From positions 12,525,001-12,589,000 of the forward strand of contig CANUEZ040000116.1 in assembly GCA_948099385.1 (NCBI GenBank): 64,000 bases of DNA. The letters are read 5' to 3'. Shown piece after piece: positions 9,691 through 23,329 of this stretch. The position numbers were made by a program, and so were the translations under genes. Under the pieces are notes generated by a model. The model saw only the letters and a list, made by a program, of their open reading frames with translations. It made no database searches and was not told where the DNA came from. Position 1 is the stretch's first letter, and every line of letters starts with the position of its first letter. Source of the stretch: Fasciola hepatica (Eukaryota; Platyhelminthes; Trematoda; Plagiorchiida; Fasciolidae).

Positions 9691-12150
9691 CCATATTTCG
9701 CCGGATGTCCCACAGTAAAACGACTAGGGTGACGAAAAATCGAGAAGACTGCAAATTTCGAAATCTGCGCTTCTATCTGTCCAGTGTCTGGTCTGCATCA
9801 TCTATTCCGCATAGCTCCGATTCGTTAATTCGAGTGATGATTAGATCGTTCAGGGTGGATTGCCCGATAATGGTGAGGAATAGAACTGTGTCAAAACGGC
9901 TTATAACAAAAAAGTGTGATGGGTACGGCTACGTCTTTTCTGGCCCTTTGGTAGACTTGATGGACACTTTAAAGCGCCTCCAACAACACCGATATAAGAA
10001 ACTCACACAAACATCGGGATCGTGAAATCCAACTATATTGGGGAAGGAGGAAGTAAAACTCCGGAATTACTCGAAGAATCTATGTGTCCGTCTTCGATAG
10101 TCACTGGCCACAAATCTTGTGTGGCTTTGGTATTCCTCATTCCGTAGAGACTAGGGAGTACAGTGGGAAAATGGACTGTGGGTCCACTAGAGCTTGCAGT
10201 AACGGTGAGAAATGGCAATTTCAAGTGGTGGTCCGATTCTATGAAACAGAGCAGTAGGTGGGGCAATATCAGATTCACTTATCACTATAAACTGATATGG
10301 TCTGAACAGATCACCATATCGAATACGGATCGCCGAGACTGCTTTTTTGTGAACATCTGTCAAGCGATTTTACCCGTGGTTGCGTAATCAGATACCAGCA
10401 GTAGCTCACTCGTAAACAAAACTCAGTCGGGCTCATTAGACTCCCTGATAAGGGTTCATTTCAACGGCTGGTTGTAGACCAGATGGCTGTACGGAAAAAC
10501 AGTTGTGTTTCGATAACATCTCAATTTTTCACCTTAGTTCTCTGCTCTGAAAACAATCGAGTTCACACGCACTTACATACGTACACAGCTGGAACGAGAT
10601 TTACAGTTGCGCAAAATATAATGTAGATTCAGTAAGCGACCCAAACAACTCCTCTGGATTTCTGTGATTGTTCTGGGCAGTGCTTTCGAAAGTCGGCCGT
10701 TGTTCATTATGGTAACAAGTTGTTCTTAATGGGAAGAGCCCAAGGGCCACAGCTGGAGATTCATCATGCAGTACATTTTGCGAAATCAACGGAAAACTAT
10801 GACTAGTCATATCTTTTATTCTTGCTAAGAAGAAAATTCAGAAACCCAAAAAAGTTTTTATGGGGAAGTGTGCTTATCACAAGAACTTATGCACATCACC
10901 GTTTGCTTTTCGATCCTCCGGGCTGGGGGGGGGTACATTGCTAATGTCCGCTGAGGACAGAAAATCAATGGTCCACTGGGATCCTGGAAACACTCTCCTC
11001 TAAGGTGAGTGATGAACAGCCAAAACACTGACACAAAGTTCATCTTAGACAGTGATCCAATCAAGCTGCATTTGATACACTTTTATTCAGTGGGCATTTT
11101 TTGTATTTTTCCTCTGCTTAGCCCGCTTGTTAACCTAATCAATGTGACAATAAATTGTCTCTACAGGTGAGTGAAAGTCTCATTAGAGCACAACAAACGT
11201 AAGCTCAATATCATACAAGAAGCTCCTTCAGTGAGAATACATTGATTTCTTTCACCAAAACGTTCATAAGACCACTCGGAGAATTTTTCGACTATTAATT
11301 TTCCACTTTACTGCAATAAATGACACTAGTTATATTTTCGCGTTCGTTTCACAAACTATGGTTCAGGGCTCTTCTTTTCCGATTCAAGGCCTTTAAACTA
11401 CGATATACGGCTTTCAAACCACCGAAAAAACCGTGTCTTCCGGGTTTTGGAAATCCCCTCGAGGTGTATATCTGTTGTTGGCTAGGTAGAAGGAAACTGG
11501 TGGCTTCTGCGGAAAATTGAAAACCACGAACGAAAAGCAAAGAAATAGACCCAAAAACCAGTAGATTATTCTAACCGACTGAACACTTGCCCACAATTAG
11601 GCAACATTGTCATTTTTTGTCAGATATGCCACGTACAAATTCGAATGACCTCATCAAAATGAGACTTATGTTTTTCCGCGTTGCGTACGATGAATCCCTC
11701 TTGTATGTCCTTACTGTTCCGGTCACTCGAAAGTGCACATAAATTCGCGTCCAGTTTACGACTACATGTTCTCGAATTTGTCTCTTGTCCCCCGCATCAT
11801 GTGCATTTTCAGGGGTGGGGTGTGAATGAATGAATACTGGCCGAGTTCTGTAGCCACTTTTGAAAACGTTCTTATCCGCGCTGCAGACCACTATTCCGGA
11901 ATATTGTGTTTAATCTTACAAATGATTCGGAAGCGTGTTGGCTTAAGTACGAAAAATCCACAGTTATTAACACCAAAACAGAAGCCAATAGTACCACTAC
12001 GGATGCTCGAAAGGTGTTTTTACAAGATCCTTTTCAAAACTATTTTCACCTGGATAGTGTTAAGGCTTGAGACTTACCGGATTTTTCTAATTACAAGTCT
12101 ACAAGAGTTTTTTCAGGGGATAAAGTTTATTACGATTGGTCTGCCACGAA
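9691..12150. other. no gene recognised
   Basis: Many short overlapping frames, none with a recognisable domain. A run of nine G lies at about 10925-10933. No tandem or inverted repeat of note. Confidence 0.5.
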
Positions 12151-12151
12151 C

Positions 12152-12451
12152 CTTCCCACTGCATCCCACTGCATTGGTTTGAAGGGCTTCTGGGAGGAGC
12201 ATATATAAGTAGATCATGTCATAATCCATCCATCGACGGGGCATTGAGCTATCAATGCACCCAGCCCCAAATATTCCGGTCATTTCCTCAAATGCCATAG
12301 AGCGATAAGTCATTGAAGAATCTCCATGTCGACTAACAGCAGATTTTACTGATCTGAATTTCTCCAGAGACGATGAGCATATAAACAAGATCAGGGCGTG
12401 TATCTCAGAAATCTTGTTGCATCGGATTTCACTTTTTACGAAATCGTGCAT
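12152..12451 (-). other. weak candidate exon, unknown protein
   Basis: On the minus strand an open segment of exactly 100 codons starts at ATG 12451. It lies directly after a possible 3' splice site (CCTCCCAGCAG) and runs to a possible 5' splice site (GGGAAG|GTTCGT, GT at 12151-12150). The peptide includes EIHALILFICSSSLEKF and a Met- and aromatic-rich part (RRWMDYDMIYLYMLL). I recognise no family. Splice-like signals and frames of this length occur by chance, so this is only a lead. Confidence 0.2.
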
Positions 12452-12454
12452 CTG

Positions 12455-15400
12455 CTGGGAGGCTCAAGTTACAATTTTGCAGACCCAATTTTGGCAACGT
12501 CCATCGTAGCAGTCCGGGAGAAAAACGATAGGTAGATAATCAAAGGTTATGTGAATCGGAGGTTACTCTCTGATTTTGTCGGTGCAACAGTGCGCAACAA
12601 TACAAAAAGAACGCAGTAACCAAAAAAAGTCGTTTATTACACGTAATTACGATGGTTCGGACTATCAGTAGCGTAATTCTACAACATTTGGTTGATGGTG
12701 GACATCAGATCGATGCAGTGGCAGCTTTCAAACCGGTCCTGACAACTGTCAAATTTCACGCTAAGGGGCTATGCAGGAGGTTGTTCATGACATCAGAGGC
12801 TGCAGCTGTGTAAGCTAAGCAACCTCGTGTGCTAGTTGTTGTTGTCTTGACCGTAGCAAATGATTCTCCTGTGGTCCCCTTGTTCAAATTCTCCCGAGTC
12901 CCCTTTCCACCACACCTCCGTCTTTCACACCTGTCTTTTCACGCCATGTGGTCACACATTCCACTCTCTCATACTCCCATTCACCCAGTACCGTGTATGC
13001 ACTCTTCATGTAAATGACAAGAAATTTCTTCGTGTTGCAACCATTTTTATGAATCTCGATAGCGTCCAAGTTGTTGTTGATACTACTGTTGTTATTACTA
13101 CCACTACTTAATTTTGTGGCATATATTGAAGGTGAGATGGCTTGTGTCTGTAGTCCTGACACAGCAGTAATACAATTGTACTGTTCTCTGCAAAAATGCA
13201 AAAATGCTATGGAAAGACAATAAATTTGTGAATATTGGAGCATCATCTATGTTCTATGTTTCCTGGCTGTCATTCATATCAATCTCAACAGAATCTGAGA
13301 CAGACACCATTAACGGAATATCTCTGGTCTTTTTACAACCTTAGAAAGGGATAGCCAAACACAGTGGCCGTAGTGCAAGGACGGGGAGAAGTTTTGTCTT
13401 AGAAGAGGCGAAACTCAATTTAAAATCCAATATTTTCAAAGGTACCCGGTGTTCTATTCTGCCAAATGAACAATTTTATGGCATTTCCCGATCAACTGTA
13501 CTATTTCATGTTTTGCCATACGCATAAGAAACAAAGATGACTTCGTGTACTTTGATGTACTCATCACTTACACGTGACTGCTGTTTGGTAGAATTTGAAT
13601 TAGTCAATGAAACCGTGTTTTCCTTGTCGCCGTTGTTAACCGTTGGCTATGGTGGAACAGAACACGGCTCAATCACCAGAACACGGCCCATTGTAAGTGT
13701 AGTACCTAATACGTGGATGTATCACATACAGGTGCTGTCGAAACTCACTAGACGAGAAATTTCTTCTTAATTAGTTCCTCTTTCCTGAAGTGAAAAATAA
13801 AGTTCAGTAGTACTTGATGTCAGTCTTGTTCTATCTCGATCCGTTGGCGATTGAAATTGTGTGACCAGTTTCAAAGTGGCCAACTAGTCTGAAGTTTAGA
13901 AGTCCAAAATTAGTTAAATGTTAAATATGACTCATTGTTTAGTCGACGAAATTTAAATTCATTATACTTGGTTTTTCTCACTGAGAAATAAATGCTGATC
14001 CCACTGGAAAAGTTTCTTTTTTCAGAAGTGTCTCTCACTTTTCTCCTCATGGAAAAGAAGCAACAACGAGGCGAACAGGTTCGAAAAATACTTCGTTGTC
14101 TAACAGTTCATCAGCCAACTTAAGGCAAACGGTAGCCTCACGGGAAAAAGCCGGTGGTTTATTTTAAATGCGTGACCAGGATTTCAAGGCCTTATGGCCG
14201 CGGTTTGTTAAATACCCTTTTTTGTTTTCGCTACTTTCAAGAACTGTTTACCGAAAACCAGAAAATTCCACTGAACTATGAAAGAGAAGAAGGGTGACAT
14301 TAGGCTAGCCCAAGAAACACTTTCCCACGATAAAATCATTTCATATTCTTATCCCGAATGGCAGTATGTTTCTTCTCATTATCCATGTAGATAATGGTGT
14401 GATAACAAGAAGTAGTATGCAGAAAATGAACACTTCCGAATTGAGTATTGATGTCAGCTGCATTGGAATAAAAGTACCAGACAGCGGTCATCGAGCGTTT
14501 AATCTGGGAGGAGATATGATTGAAAAAATTTCGATGTACCTTTGCAAACAAGTTAGTCGGCTTAGAATTCAACTGATTGAAAGCCAGCATTATACGAACA
14601 ACAAAGTTTGATAATCATTACAACCACGAGAATATCGGAACCGCATTGTGAATTGTTTTGACCATCAAGGTATTTTGAAAGAACTATGGTGAAAACTAGG
14701 GGTTTCATGAACACGTCAGTCGTAAAAAGAAACTTCCAAAAGAGTCACGTTAGTGAATTTGAGATTGCAAAACTCTCCACCTTAAGTAAAATGGTCTGCA
14801 AAAACTCACGATCAACCATATCCATGATGCTCTATTAAAGATTCACTGAACAACCCGGCATTCACCGTACTCGTAAGATGAAAGTTCCCTATCTGTCAGA
14901 CCAGAAGTTATTTTGGGAAACTACCATAATGTAGAGTGATACACAAAAGTCATATCTCCCACAACACTGTATATCACACACTGTATATCAAGTTCATACA
15001 CGTGCTGTAACGTGTTACAATAGAACAACAAATGGAAATTCGCAGGAATAAATTATCCGCAATTTTCAGCTAAAGGTTACGACTTGAGAAAGATTAGGAA
15101 TTTATTCGCTGTGTGTGGGGAAAGAGTTATCGCAAGTTTCCAATGAAACAGAAAATTTTACGAGATCGATTCTTTCGAGAAACCCAGCTGTCTAGGGAAT
15201 TTCGACAAAGCCTGGAGCCCTATTCTCACTGATCAATCATGTGGTCAGTTGACTCACTTCTACCTCTTTCTTTCGATCTATCACCAACTTCATTCTTGGA
15301 AACGCAGAATTTCGAACACGCATTGCACAAAAGCAACCACTGAATTCGTCTATTCCACATGGCAGTAAAACACAGTTGAAATTGAAGTGGAAGCTGTGAG

Positions 15401-16555
15401 ACAAACAATGGACTCTCCGCAGGCAGTCAGAGTGGTCAAAAAAGCTCAATCCAAGGAGATTTCAAGTATTGATAATTACGAAATTAGGGGAGTGATTGGG
15501 TAAAATCGACCCAATTGTCCTTGATAACCATCAATAGCTGTGCTAATTCAGGCCATCACTTACCTGGGAAAGCTGGTAGATTTATCTTTGGTAAAGAGAA
15601 CAGATTTGTCGTCAGTATTCCCATACGGGTTCAACTTTTCCATCCCGAGTGGTTCGTTTCTCAACTTATGATCGTGGTCAAGCTAGCATCTAACTCATCC
15701 GACTGGTGCTCTAATGGCTTCTGAAAATCACCCAGCTGTCCGCAGTGAAGTCAAGTGATCAAAAGCCTTCCATTCACGGAATTACAATTTGTGAATTTCG
15801 CAATGTTGGACATAAGGGACAACTCAGTTGGCTGTTGTAGCTAAGGAATTCGAAAGCTTTCATCAATGCTTTCATGCCTCATTCATAGACACAGGGAGAG
15901 CGGGCCTGGTATGAAAATACCACCTAACAACAGCACCTACTGGAGTTAGGGCATCCCATATCGTCGTGGGGTAGCATCTTTCCACATTTGTGTGTACATG
16001 TGATGTTAACGGCACGAAAAAACCATGCAACTAACATTTGAATGAATCGATCATTTAGCACTGAACTAAGCCTAGAACCCGCGTGTATAATTAATCAGTT
16101 TGTCAATCAATAATCCGCTGATACGATGAATAAACCAAAGTCGTTACATATTGCTTTTAGTTGGGGACCTGTTCTTTCCACCCCCCATCCTCCCACTAGC
16201 ATATACACATTCATCTCAATGTGATTATTTCTGCCAATGCACGGCTTGATATCTGAGGCAATATATTCATGTAGTTATGTCCTCCGTTGTAGTGTATGAA
16301 TGGGTCACCCAACTACTGATTGCGGCTTATTCACTTCCGTACAGTGTTCACATACAGAATCGACTAGACGACCAAAGTGTCGTGTTTTTATGTTATCATC
16401 ATTCAGGTACAGGAGTGTGGCTGTAGTAACGCATTACCTTGTGATGTTGACAGGTCATCACCAATTGTTTACCGACTCGCTGGAATCTGAGATCGACCGA
16501 AACAAGTTCGAAAAATTAATTTCATCACTTGGTTGACAAACGTGAGAGCTTCGAA
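12455..16555. other. no gene recognised; cryptic trinucleotide patch
   Basis: Nothing gene-like is seen on either strand. At about 13070-13108 there is an impure GTT/ACT trinucleotide patch. The rest is unique AT-rich sequence with chance-length frames. Confidence 0.5.
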
Positions 16556-16556
16556 T

Positions 16557-16745
16557 TCACCTTTTATCCCTTCTTTCTTTCCTTATCTTCTTTTTAATCG
16601 TTTCCCCCCTAATTTCCCTCGTTCTTTCTTTCTTTTTTCCTTTCTTTCTGTTCCACATATTGTGGTGCAGAATTATCAGTGGGCCGGATATGAACTCTAA
16701 TTCCTGACCGCGGTTTCCTTTACTGAGCCACTTATGAATCCGTCG
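16557..16745 (-). repeat. possible second SINE type with A/G-rich tail
   Basis: On the minus strand, TGGCTCAGTAA (16730-16720) resembles Pol III box A, and GAGTTCATATCC (16697-16686) is a poor box B. They start 33 bases apart, shorter than a normal tRNA. A hairpin-forming CCACAATATGTGG follows, then about 90 bases of almost pure purine (AAAG-like) tail, seen on the plus strand as a pyrimidine tract at 16560-16651. The body does not match the other SINE copies here. The tail and boxes suggest a retroposed element, but the call is weak. Confidence 0.35.
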
Positions 16746-17114
16746 TTTATGCTGTGTTGTATAGATATGATTGGAGATAACAGTTCTCCTATGGGTACCA
16801 CGCAATTCAATTCATTACTAGAACCCACGAAAGTACTGTGCAACTGTTTCATCCGTCTTTTTAGGAATCTTCAACAATACACGTCTACTGAGCCCCAACT
16901 GAGACCCGCAGTGTATGATTGTGCGTAGAACACTGCATCATCAGGCTATAAAGGCTGACTCTCAACGATTTGTTTAACTTTATAGCTACGTGACACAGCA
17001 CTCTTTTGTCATCGGCCTTTCAAGGGCTAAGGCACTTTGCCAGCAAAACGACCGACTGTCACCATGTACAAAGTTTGCTGCACAGTACCTTCATGTTTTT
17101 AGTGGCGAGTTTTT

Positions 17115-17290
17115 CTTTCCCTTTGAGTTCCTTCTTAATAAATATTAGTAGCATAATATATCAGGAAGAAAGTCTTGACCAATTTAAGGCTCTTAATGAC
17201 AAAGCTGACCGGCGGCGACATTAGGATTCGAAAGCGGGACAGAAGGGTTAAATGCCTCCTTGTTGTCATTGTCAATGAGTCAGTGACTCG
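17115..17290 (-). repeat. tRNA-derived SINE, copy D (decayed)
   Basis: Aligned by eye with copy A over its whole length. Shared blocks are ACCCTTCTGTCCC, a box B-like CTTTCGAATCC (17234-17224), GCCGCCGGTCA, an AATATT/AATATA patch and the tail TTAAGAAGGAAC. Box A is no longer recognisable. It is an older member of the same family. Confidence 0.5.
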
Positions 17291-20200
17291 TTTGAAAATA
17301 ACAAAATCTAAGGTTGAAAATTCACTTTACTACTTTTTATCGCAGCCGCACTAACCTCAGGACTTCAGAGGGCTTGGTTGGGCTGTGAACTGGCCTGCTC
17401 ACGTGTAAAGATCGAAGATCGTCAGCCTGATTGTAATTCGCCCTGTGAGATTTCGAATATGAGGGACGGGAGAAGATTTTCATTGGCTATGAGGTTTCGT
17501 CTGCGTGAGTATCTTATGATTTTTCCTATGAACTGCTTCTCAAGTTGCGTAAGTTTTTTGAGTGTGTGGGGAATCATATTCGGAAGGATGCAACCATCGT
17601 AAGTAGAAGAATACCAGGTCACGCGAAAGACAACATTTTGTATTTCCTACTTCCAGTTCCCCCTAGAAATTCCATGTGAGCAAGAAAAATCATCATCATA
17701 GGATAGATTAAATTCGGCTGTTTCGCGCCATCCTGTTAACCGTGTGCCGTCGGTCCAAAAAACTGCGATCACCTCAGTTCGATCGAACAAACGCAATCAA
17801 AGCTGTCACTGATCCTCTAGCTGACAGCACCCTACGCGATTCCTATCACCGAACAATGGTGTCCATTGTGCACATCCGGTCGCACAAACTGGAATTCGAC
17901 CGTGTGCCAGGATTTCGACCGACATGCGGTGATCCGGAATTTTTTGAACAGGCTGCACATACCAATCACTTGAAAGTTTGTCCAGAACAAAGACAAATCC
18001 GTGGACACCGAAAATCGCTCCACTAAGCAACATTTTCTTGAAGTTCAAAGGTCACTCCCTCACATGGGTTGGATGAGGAGAGGGACGGGGATCACCTTCA
18101 CTGGTCGGAATCATCTTACATGCCCCACAGTGGTAAGGCCAGTCTAGGTACGAAGTCTATTCGTTTACACGGATCAGGCTTATAACTTCGAAAAACCAAA
18201 GCCTCAGCGAAACGTAATGGTCTTCCAATCTTCTGGCAGCATATCGCCCGAAATACCTGTTTTGATTCGTCACAAACCTCACAATCAAGTAAATGGTGGT
18301 CGATCGAACTGGACGAAAGTTTTGAACCACTCAGCTCTAGGTTCTTCAGGGACGTGTTCTGAGATCCGACATGCCTGCCCCAGCAGGTACATTTTGACTA
18401 ATGAAGTGACTGCAAACCAAAATACCAATCTGCACCATCAGCGGCTTTGGATGTAAGTTCGAATAAATTTGAATGAAAGTGCCAAAGAGGTTTTCTTGTT
18501 CAGCAATCCGTAATCAAGTCAATATATCGTTGCTCAAATATAGGATGAGGAAAACAGATAGTGGAGAGAAATCAGTCTGCAAGAGCAAGGCTTGCTCACA
18601 AGATCCATAATCTTTGGAATGGAATCGGATCAACTGGTTCCCAACTTGGCGTAAGTGTAAAAAACGAATGTACGAAACTTTTACGTTGCAGTCAAGGGAC
18701 CATAACGTTCTCCAGATATCACCGCGCGAGTCGAAGCCTGTAAGTCGGGCGAAACGGTTGGGTCACATTTCGTGTATTCTACGCATTAATTCATTATGCT
18801 GTGGGGACGTCTCAGTTAAAAATAACTGGATAGTCCCTTACAGTCAAGGCTCCCCAAGCACTGTACTGCATGTCGGGTTTGAAACAGGTCCCACGTGGGA
18901 TACTTCAATGACCTCGAAAAGAGCAATCAGTTGCGGCGCAGGGGTAAACAGAGCATTCAGCAGACGCTGATGAATCACATCTTCAATCCGTTTATTATTC
19001 ACGAATATCACCAAGTTCAGAGAGGGGGTTGACGACAGTGTGAATCGGGACTTGTCTAACATAACGGATCAAAAGTGTGATGAACGCTGGTCATCCGGAG
19101 TCATTGGAAGCGACATTTCGTACTGGTGATGCATGAAAACGCACTCAAGCACAAACACAAGCAAACAGTACCTACTTACAGATATACATTCAAGATGTTT
19201 CTCACTCCCTAATCGCTCCCTTAATCATCTAAGGCTATACATTTCACGGTGGTAACGACAGGTCTCTAACAGAATACACTAGTTAAGGCGATGACGATGA
19301 CGATAACAACAAAGATGTTGATCAAGATAGAGTGCGCATGGTGATACCATCTGCCGGATAAAACTTCAATCACAAACTCAGATCAAGTCAAAAATGAGTG
19401 TCGACGTGTTGACGAACGGCGGTTGCTAGGAGAAAGGGGCTTGAGAGTAAAGCTCGACTGGTAGACGGTAACCTGAATTTGTTCTAGCGAACCAAACAGC
19501 TGACATGCAACATTCGGTAAATCCACACCCACTCACAAACATGCAAGCAAACACACATGGGTAGTTTAACACCAACAGAGGAGCATGTGAGAATAACCCG
19601 ATAAAAATTCTAGGACACTTAAGACGTTGATGTGACCCAAAAAAGCACAACTTACCTAACAGCAACATTCAAATAGTCGTTTTTCCCAAGAATCCCAAAA
19701 GACTGAACACTCCCCTACCTTAAAGTTTTCCCACAAAGTCAGTGAACTTTCTGTGAGTGGTACTTTTTACGGTTTACCACGTCCATTCGGTGAATAGAAA
19801 AGTAATCTCATGCCGTGCTCGGGCCATTCGTTAGAGGTGCTAATCAGTGATGCAACGGAATGCAACGCAACGGCGAGTCTATCAGCAAGCCTTGTAATGA
19901 CTGAAAGCCGTACCATACAGGAAACATACTGAACAAATAAGGGCTTAGTTGTGAGTTGTTCAGGAACCAAATGCAATCCTTTAGAAATCGTCAAACTTCT
20001 CTCCACACAAACGATCAGTGACGGTCTTTTATTGGATATCTCATAATAAATAAATGATCCGTATTGTCAGAGGCGCGTTTTATTTTACATAGAACTTCTA
20101 ATACCTTAGGCGCATTACTGCTGAGAATTCTTCCCCATGGATAAAATAAACAGATTCCCTGATTGCATCCAGGACGGTACCACATTTACAGCCCCCTTTT

Positions 20201-20357
20201 GAAACGGTTTGCTCCGCGAGCTTAGTTGTGATCCGTGAAATGATAGATTGCAACCAGATGTACAGATGTAACAATGATGACTGACAGCATTTCACCCACT
20301 ACTCCTATACGCTATGGAGCAAACGAACTCCTCACTTACCTACCGACAAGCAAACCT
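17291..20357. other. no gene recognised
   Basis: Short frames on both strands up to about 118 codons, none with a motif I can name. No repeat structure noted until the tandem array that follows. Confidence 0.5.
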
Positions 20358-20474
20358 ACTGACTGACTGACTGACTCACTCACTCACTCACTCACTCACC
20401 CACTCACTCATTCACTCACTCACCCACTGACTCATTCACTCACTCACTCACTCACCCATTCACCCCCTCACTCT
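20358..20474. repeat. (ACTC/ACTG)n tandem repeat
   Basis: About 117 bp of 4-base units. It begins as four or five CTGA/ACTG units and continues as CTCA with scattered variants (CCCA, TTCA, CTGA). A short ACTG-type tail also ends the RTE-like fragment near 33,900, so this array may have expanded from an old retrotransposon tail. No retrotransposon coding sequence is visible next to it. Confidence 0.9.
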
Positions 20475-23329
20475 CGAAGCGAACTCCCTTGCTCGTTGTT
20501 CAGACACTCGTTAAAATCTCATTCATTTATCCATGTCCTTACCTAGTCAGTCACTCATTCATTAAATCAGTCAACTGCTTGCTCAATCTACCGGAGTCAC
20601 TCGTGCTTTCCGTCACTCATAACCGCATTCCTTCATTTATCCTCAGTATATACTACAACTTTTAAACAGACCTATAAAAAACGTGACTATGATTATGATG
20701 ATCGGTCCGTTTTTCAACCATTCATCTGTGAGTGAACTTTCGACCGAAGTAAGCGAGCAGTAAAGCAGATGTCTTAAATGTGCCTACATATGTGAGTGCG
20801 CATTTGTGTTTTTGGTTTACAAAACAATGGCCTTTTCACCTGGCCACCTTCTGCTTCGGCTGTTTTGATGTTACATAGGACATAGTCCGTCACTGACAAC
20901 ATGATGCAAAAATTAGGATCACTAGTACATGTCAACCAATTTTCGGTGCAATGTAGTGCTAACTAAGAAATGTCATACTGATGTAATAGTCATAAAGTTC
21001 TTTGTAATTAAATAGTATTCAAGTTAGCTCTGTGATATTCTGTATGAAGTTTAATTTGCGTGGAATTCGATAACCTGTCCATTCATGTTGGGGTGGGGGT
21101 ATTATCTATAACACAGAACGATAAAAGATTCATAGGGTTAAAGTAATACGTTTTTCTGGGACTGCTTTGTAACCAGGTTGTGCGTCAGATCACGCCTCCT
21201 GCGGAAATGGTAATCTTATTGTTGTAGGCATATCCATTCACTTGTAGTTCGCTTTCTTCCTAGGGAAACGGCCGAAATTTCGAGGGTTCAGTTAAGAAAT
21301 TGTCCCACAAACGACCTCATTTTCTCACTACCGCGAAGGTTTTAAATGTTGAGTAAATAGAATGATGTACCTTTTTCTTTCTACAATAACGTTTTTATCA
21401 GGTTGTAAAGATTCATACCGAGGACAAGTGGATTATCAAGGCTAGAAATTCATCTGAGTTTCGATAATATCCGTAGTTCAGACAATTATTTCCAATCAGA
21501 CTTTTCAATTACGTGAGGGCATCCAAGCACACTGGATGATGGTCGAGTGGTCCACTGGCCTCGGGCTATTACGTCCGAGGCAGTATGTTAACTTAGCTGG
21601 TAGGCAAAAAGCCGCCGTAACTTGCACCGTTATTACGTCTTTGTGATTGTCTACTTCAGATTAGCATCAGGGTCACCGATATGGTTTCCTCTCGATAGTG
21701 CACTTATGCACAAATAAACCATAAAAAGCATACCAAACTTTATAAAGTTCGTATACATACAGAGTGAAGATAAACGAAACCCAATCTGAATCAATGTTTA
21801 TCAACCACCGGGATGCGTCATTCGCGATCAAAACCAACAAGTACTTTCACATCTGTTTCGTTTTTTAATTCCTTGAGATCCATGAAGTAACCACACGTGT
21901 TCGTGTTCATGCTTTCACGAATGAGTCAACAACGGCCCCGCTCGGAGTACTAATATCCGTTTCAGCAGTACCCATCAGCCATACCTGGGAAACACTTTAC
22001 TCTCGCTGATCATTTCAAGTTACCCCGGTTAAATTTTAATAAACGATGTCTCGAGCTTTTAACTTTTCCAGGACTTACTACTACATAAGGCATAAAGCTC
22101 GTTGAACGTACGAGTAACATGTTTGTACCTACTTTTGTTCTTATAGTAATAAAAGAAGACGAAAACAAGAAAAGTGACCTCAGTGTTATTTTGCAGCTAC
22201 CTTTCATGCTCATTCGTGCTAAAAGAAATAGCCTGTTGAGAACATAAGATTGTAGTAATTATCATACACGTATTGTCGAAATTGTAGTGACACAGCGGAT
22301 TTCATGGAACTGGTTTATCGTGCTCATACAACATTGGACATTGGCCCAAGGATCTTATGTCACTTTGCCTACAATTTCGGACCGGTGTTCAAAAAAAGTG
22401 TTTCTGGTTTCAGTCCCTCTCAAGGACAAGAACAGGATGGTAAATTCACTACATTCATCACTGTGTACACATCATTGGCCCCTAAACACAAGAAAACCTT
22501 AGGGGCAAATATGGAATAAGAGGTACTGGTTTACATAAGAAATTACACCATAATCTGCGAAGTACGTATTATTTTCCGGTCAATAGTATGCTCATCTTCT
22601 GTGCACACTCTAGTTATCCAAATCAGATGTGTTGATTTTTGGTCCACCACGTCTTATTGTGACAAAGTGTACTGTATGAACAGTGAGCAAAATCTTGTTT
22701 TTACCTAGGAAAAGATTCCGAGCAATAACTCTCCCAGAAACTCAGGTCGGACGGGTTCCTCGAATTTTGTCCTCCTGTTTACTGAAGTAATAGAACTGTT
22801 TGATTTTTAGTGAACACTTCTCTATCACAATGAATGCATGAATGAATGAAAATGAACATTTTACGGACCGCTCTCACGTAGCATTGACTTTAACCAGACC
22901 CAACAACATCTAAGTCATGCTTTCAGAGTAACCTTGGAAATTCCTCCGATGAACGAGTTTGCTGATGAACCTTCAGAACATACAATATTTCCCATTGTAT
23001 TCGCATTGCCTCGCTTATTTTTGCTGCAATGAAAAATGGTCTACTTCTGGGCAAGGGGAGGTGCTCCCACCGCAGGATCCCTACCCATTCATCAGGAATG
23101 AAATCCATCTGTGATCAATTTTACCCTCAAAATCTTACTGATTATTCATACTAAATATTCAACTGATTGTTACTCTTAAATTTTTAGACAAATTTACCCT
23201 CGATACGTAGGCTCACACGATTTCGAGCATCCGTATTTCACCACAGATTTAGGCTGAACTATAATAACGTATAGGAGTTGAAGTTGGTTCAGTGTGTTTC
23301 GGAAAAAACAGTGTGCCATATGATAGAGT
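20475..23329. other. no gene recognised
   Basis: Low-content stretch with no convincing frame above about 71 codons and no recognised repeat. Confidence 0.5.

Noticed and set aside
12884..13246. 120-residue minus-strand frame
   Set aside because: It covers the impure trinucleotide patch (Asn/Ser run) and has no recognisable protein features.
20358..20474. Possible CRISPR-like array
   Set aside because: The unit is 4 bases with no spacers, so it is a simple tandem repeat.
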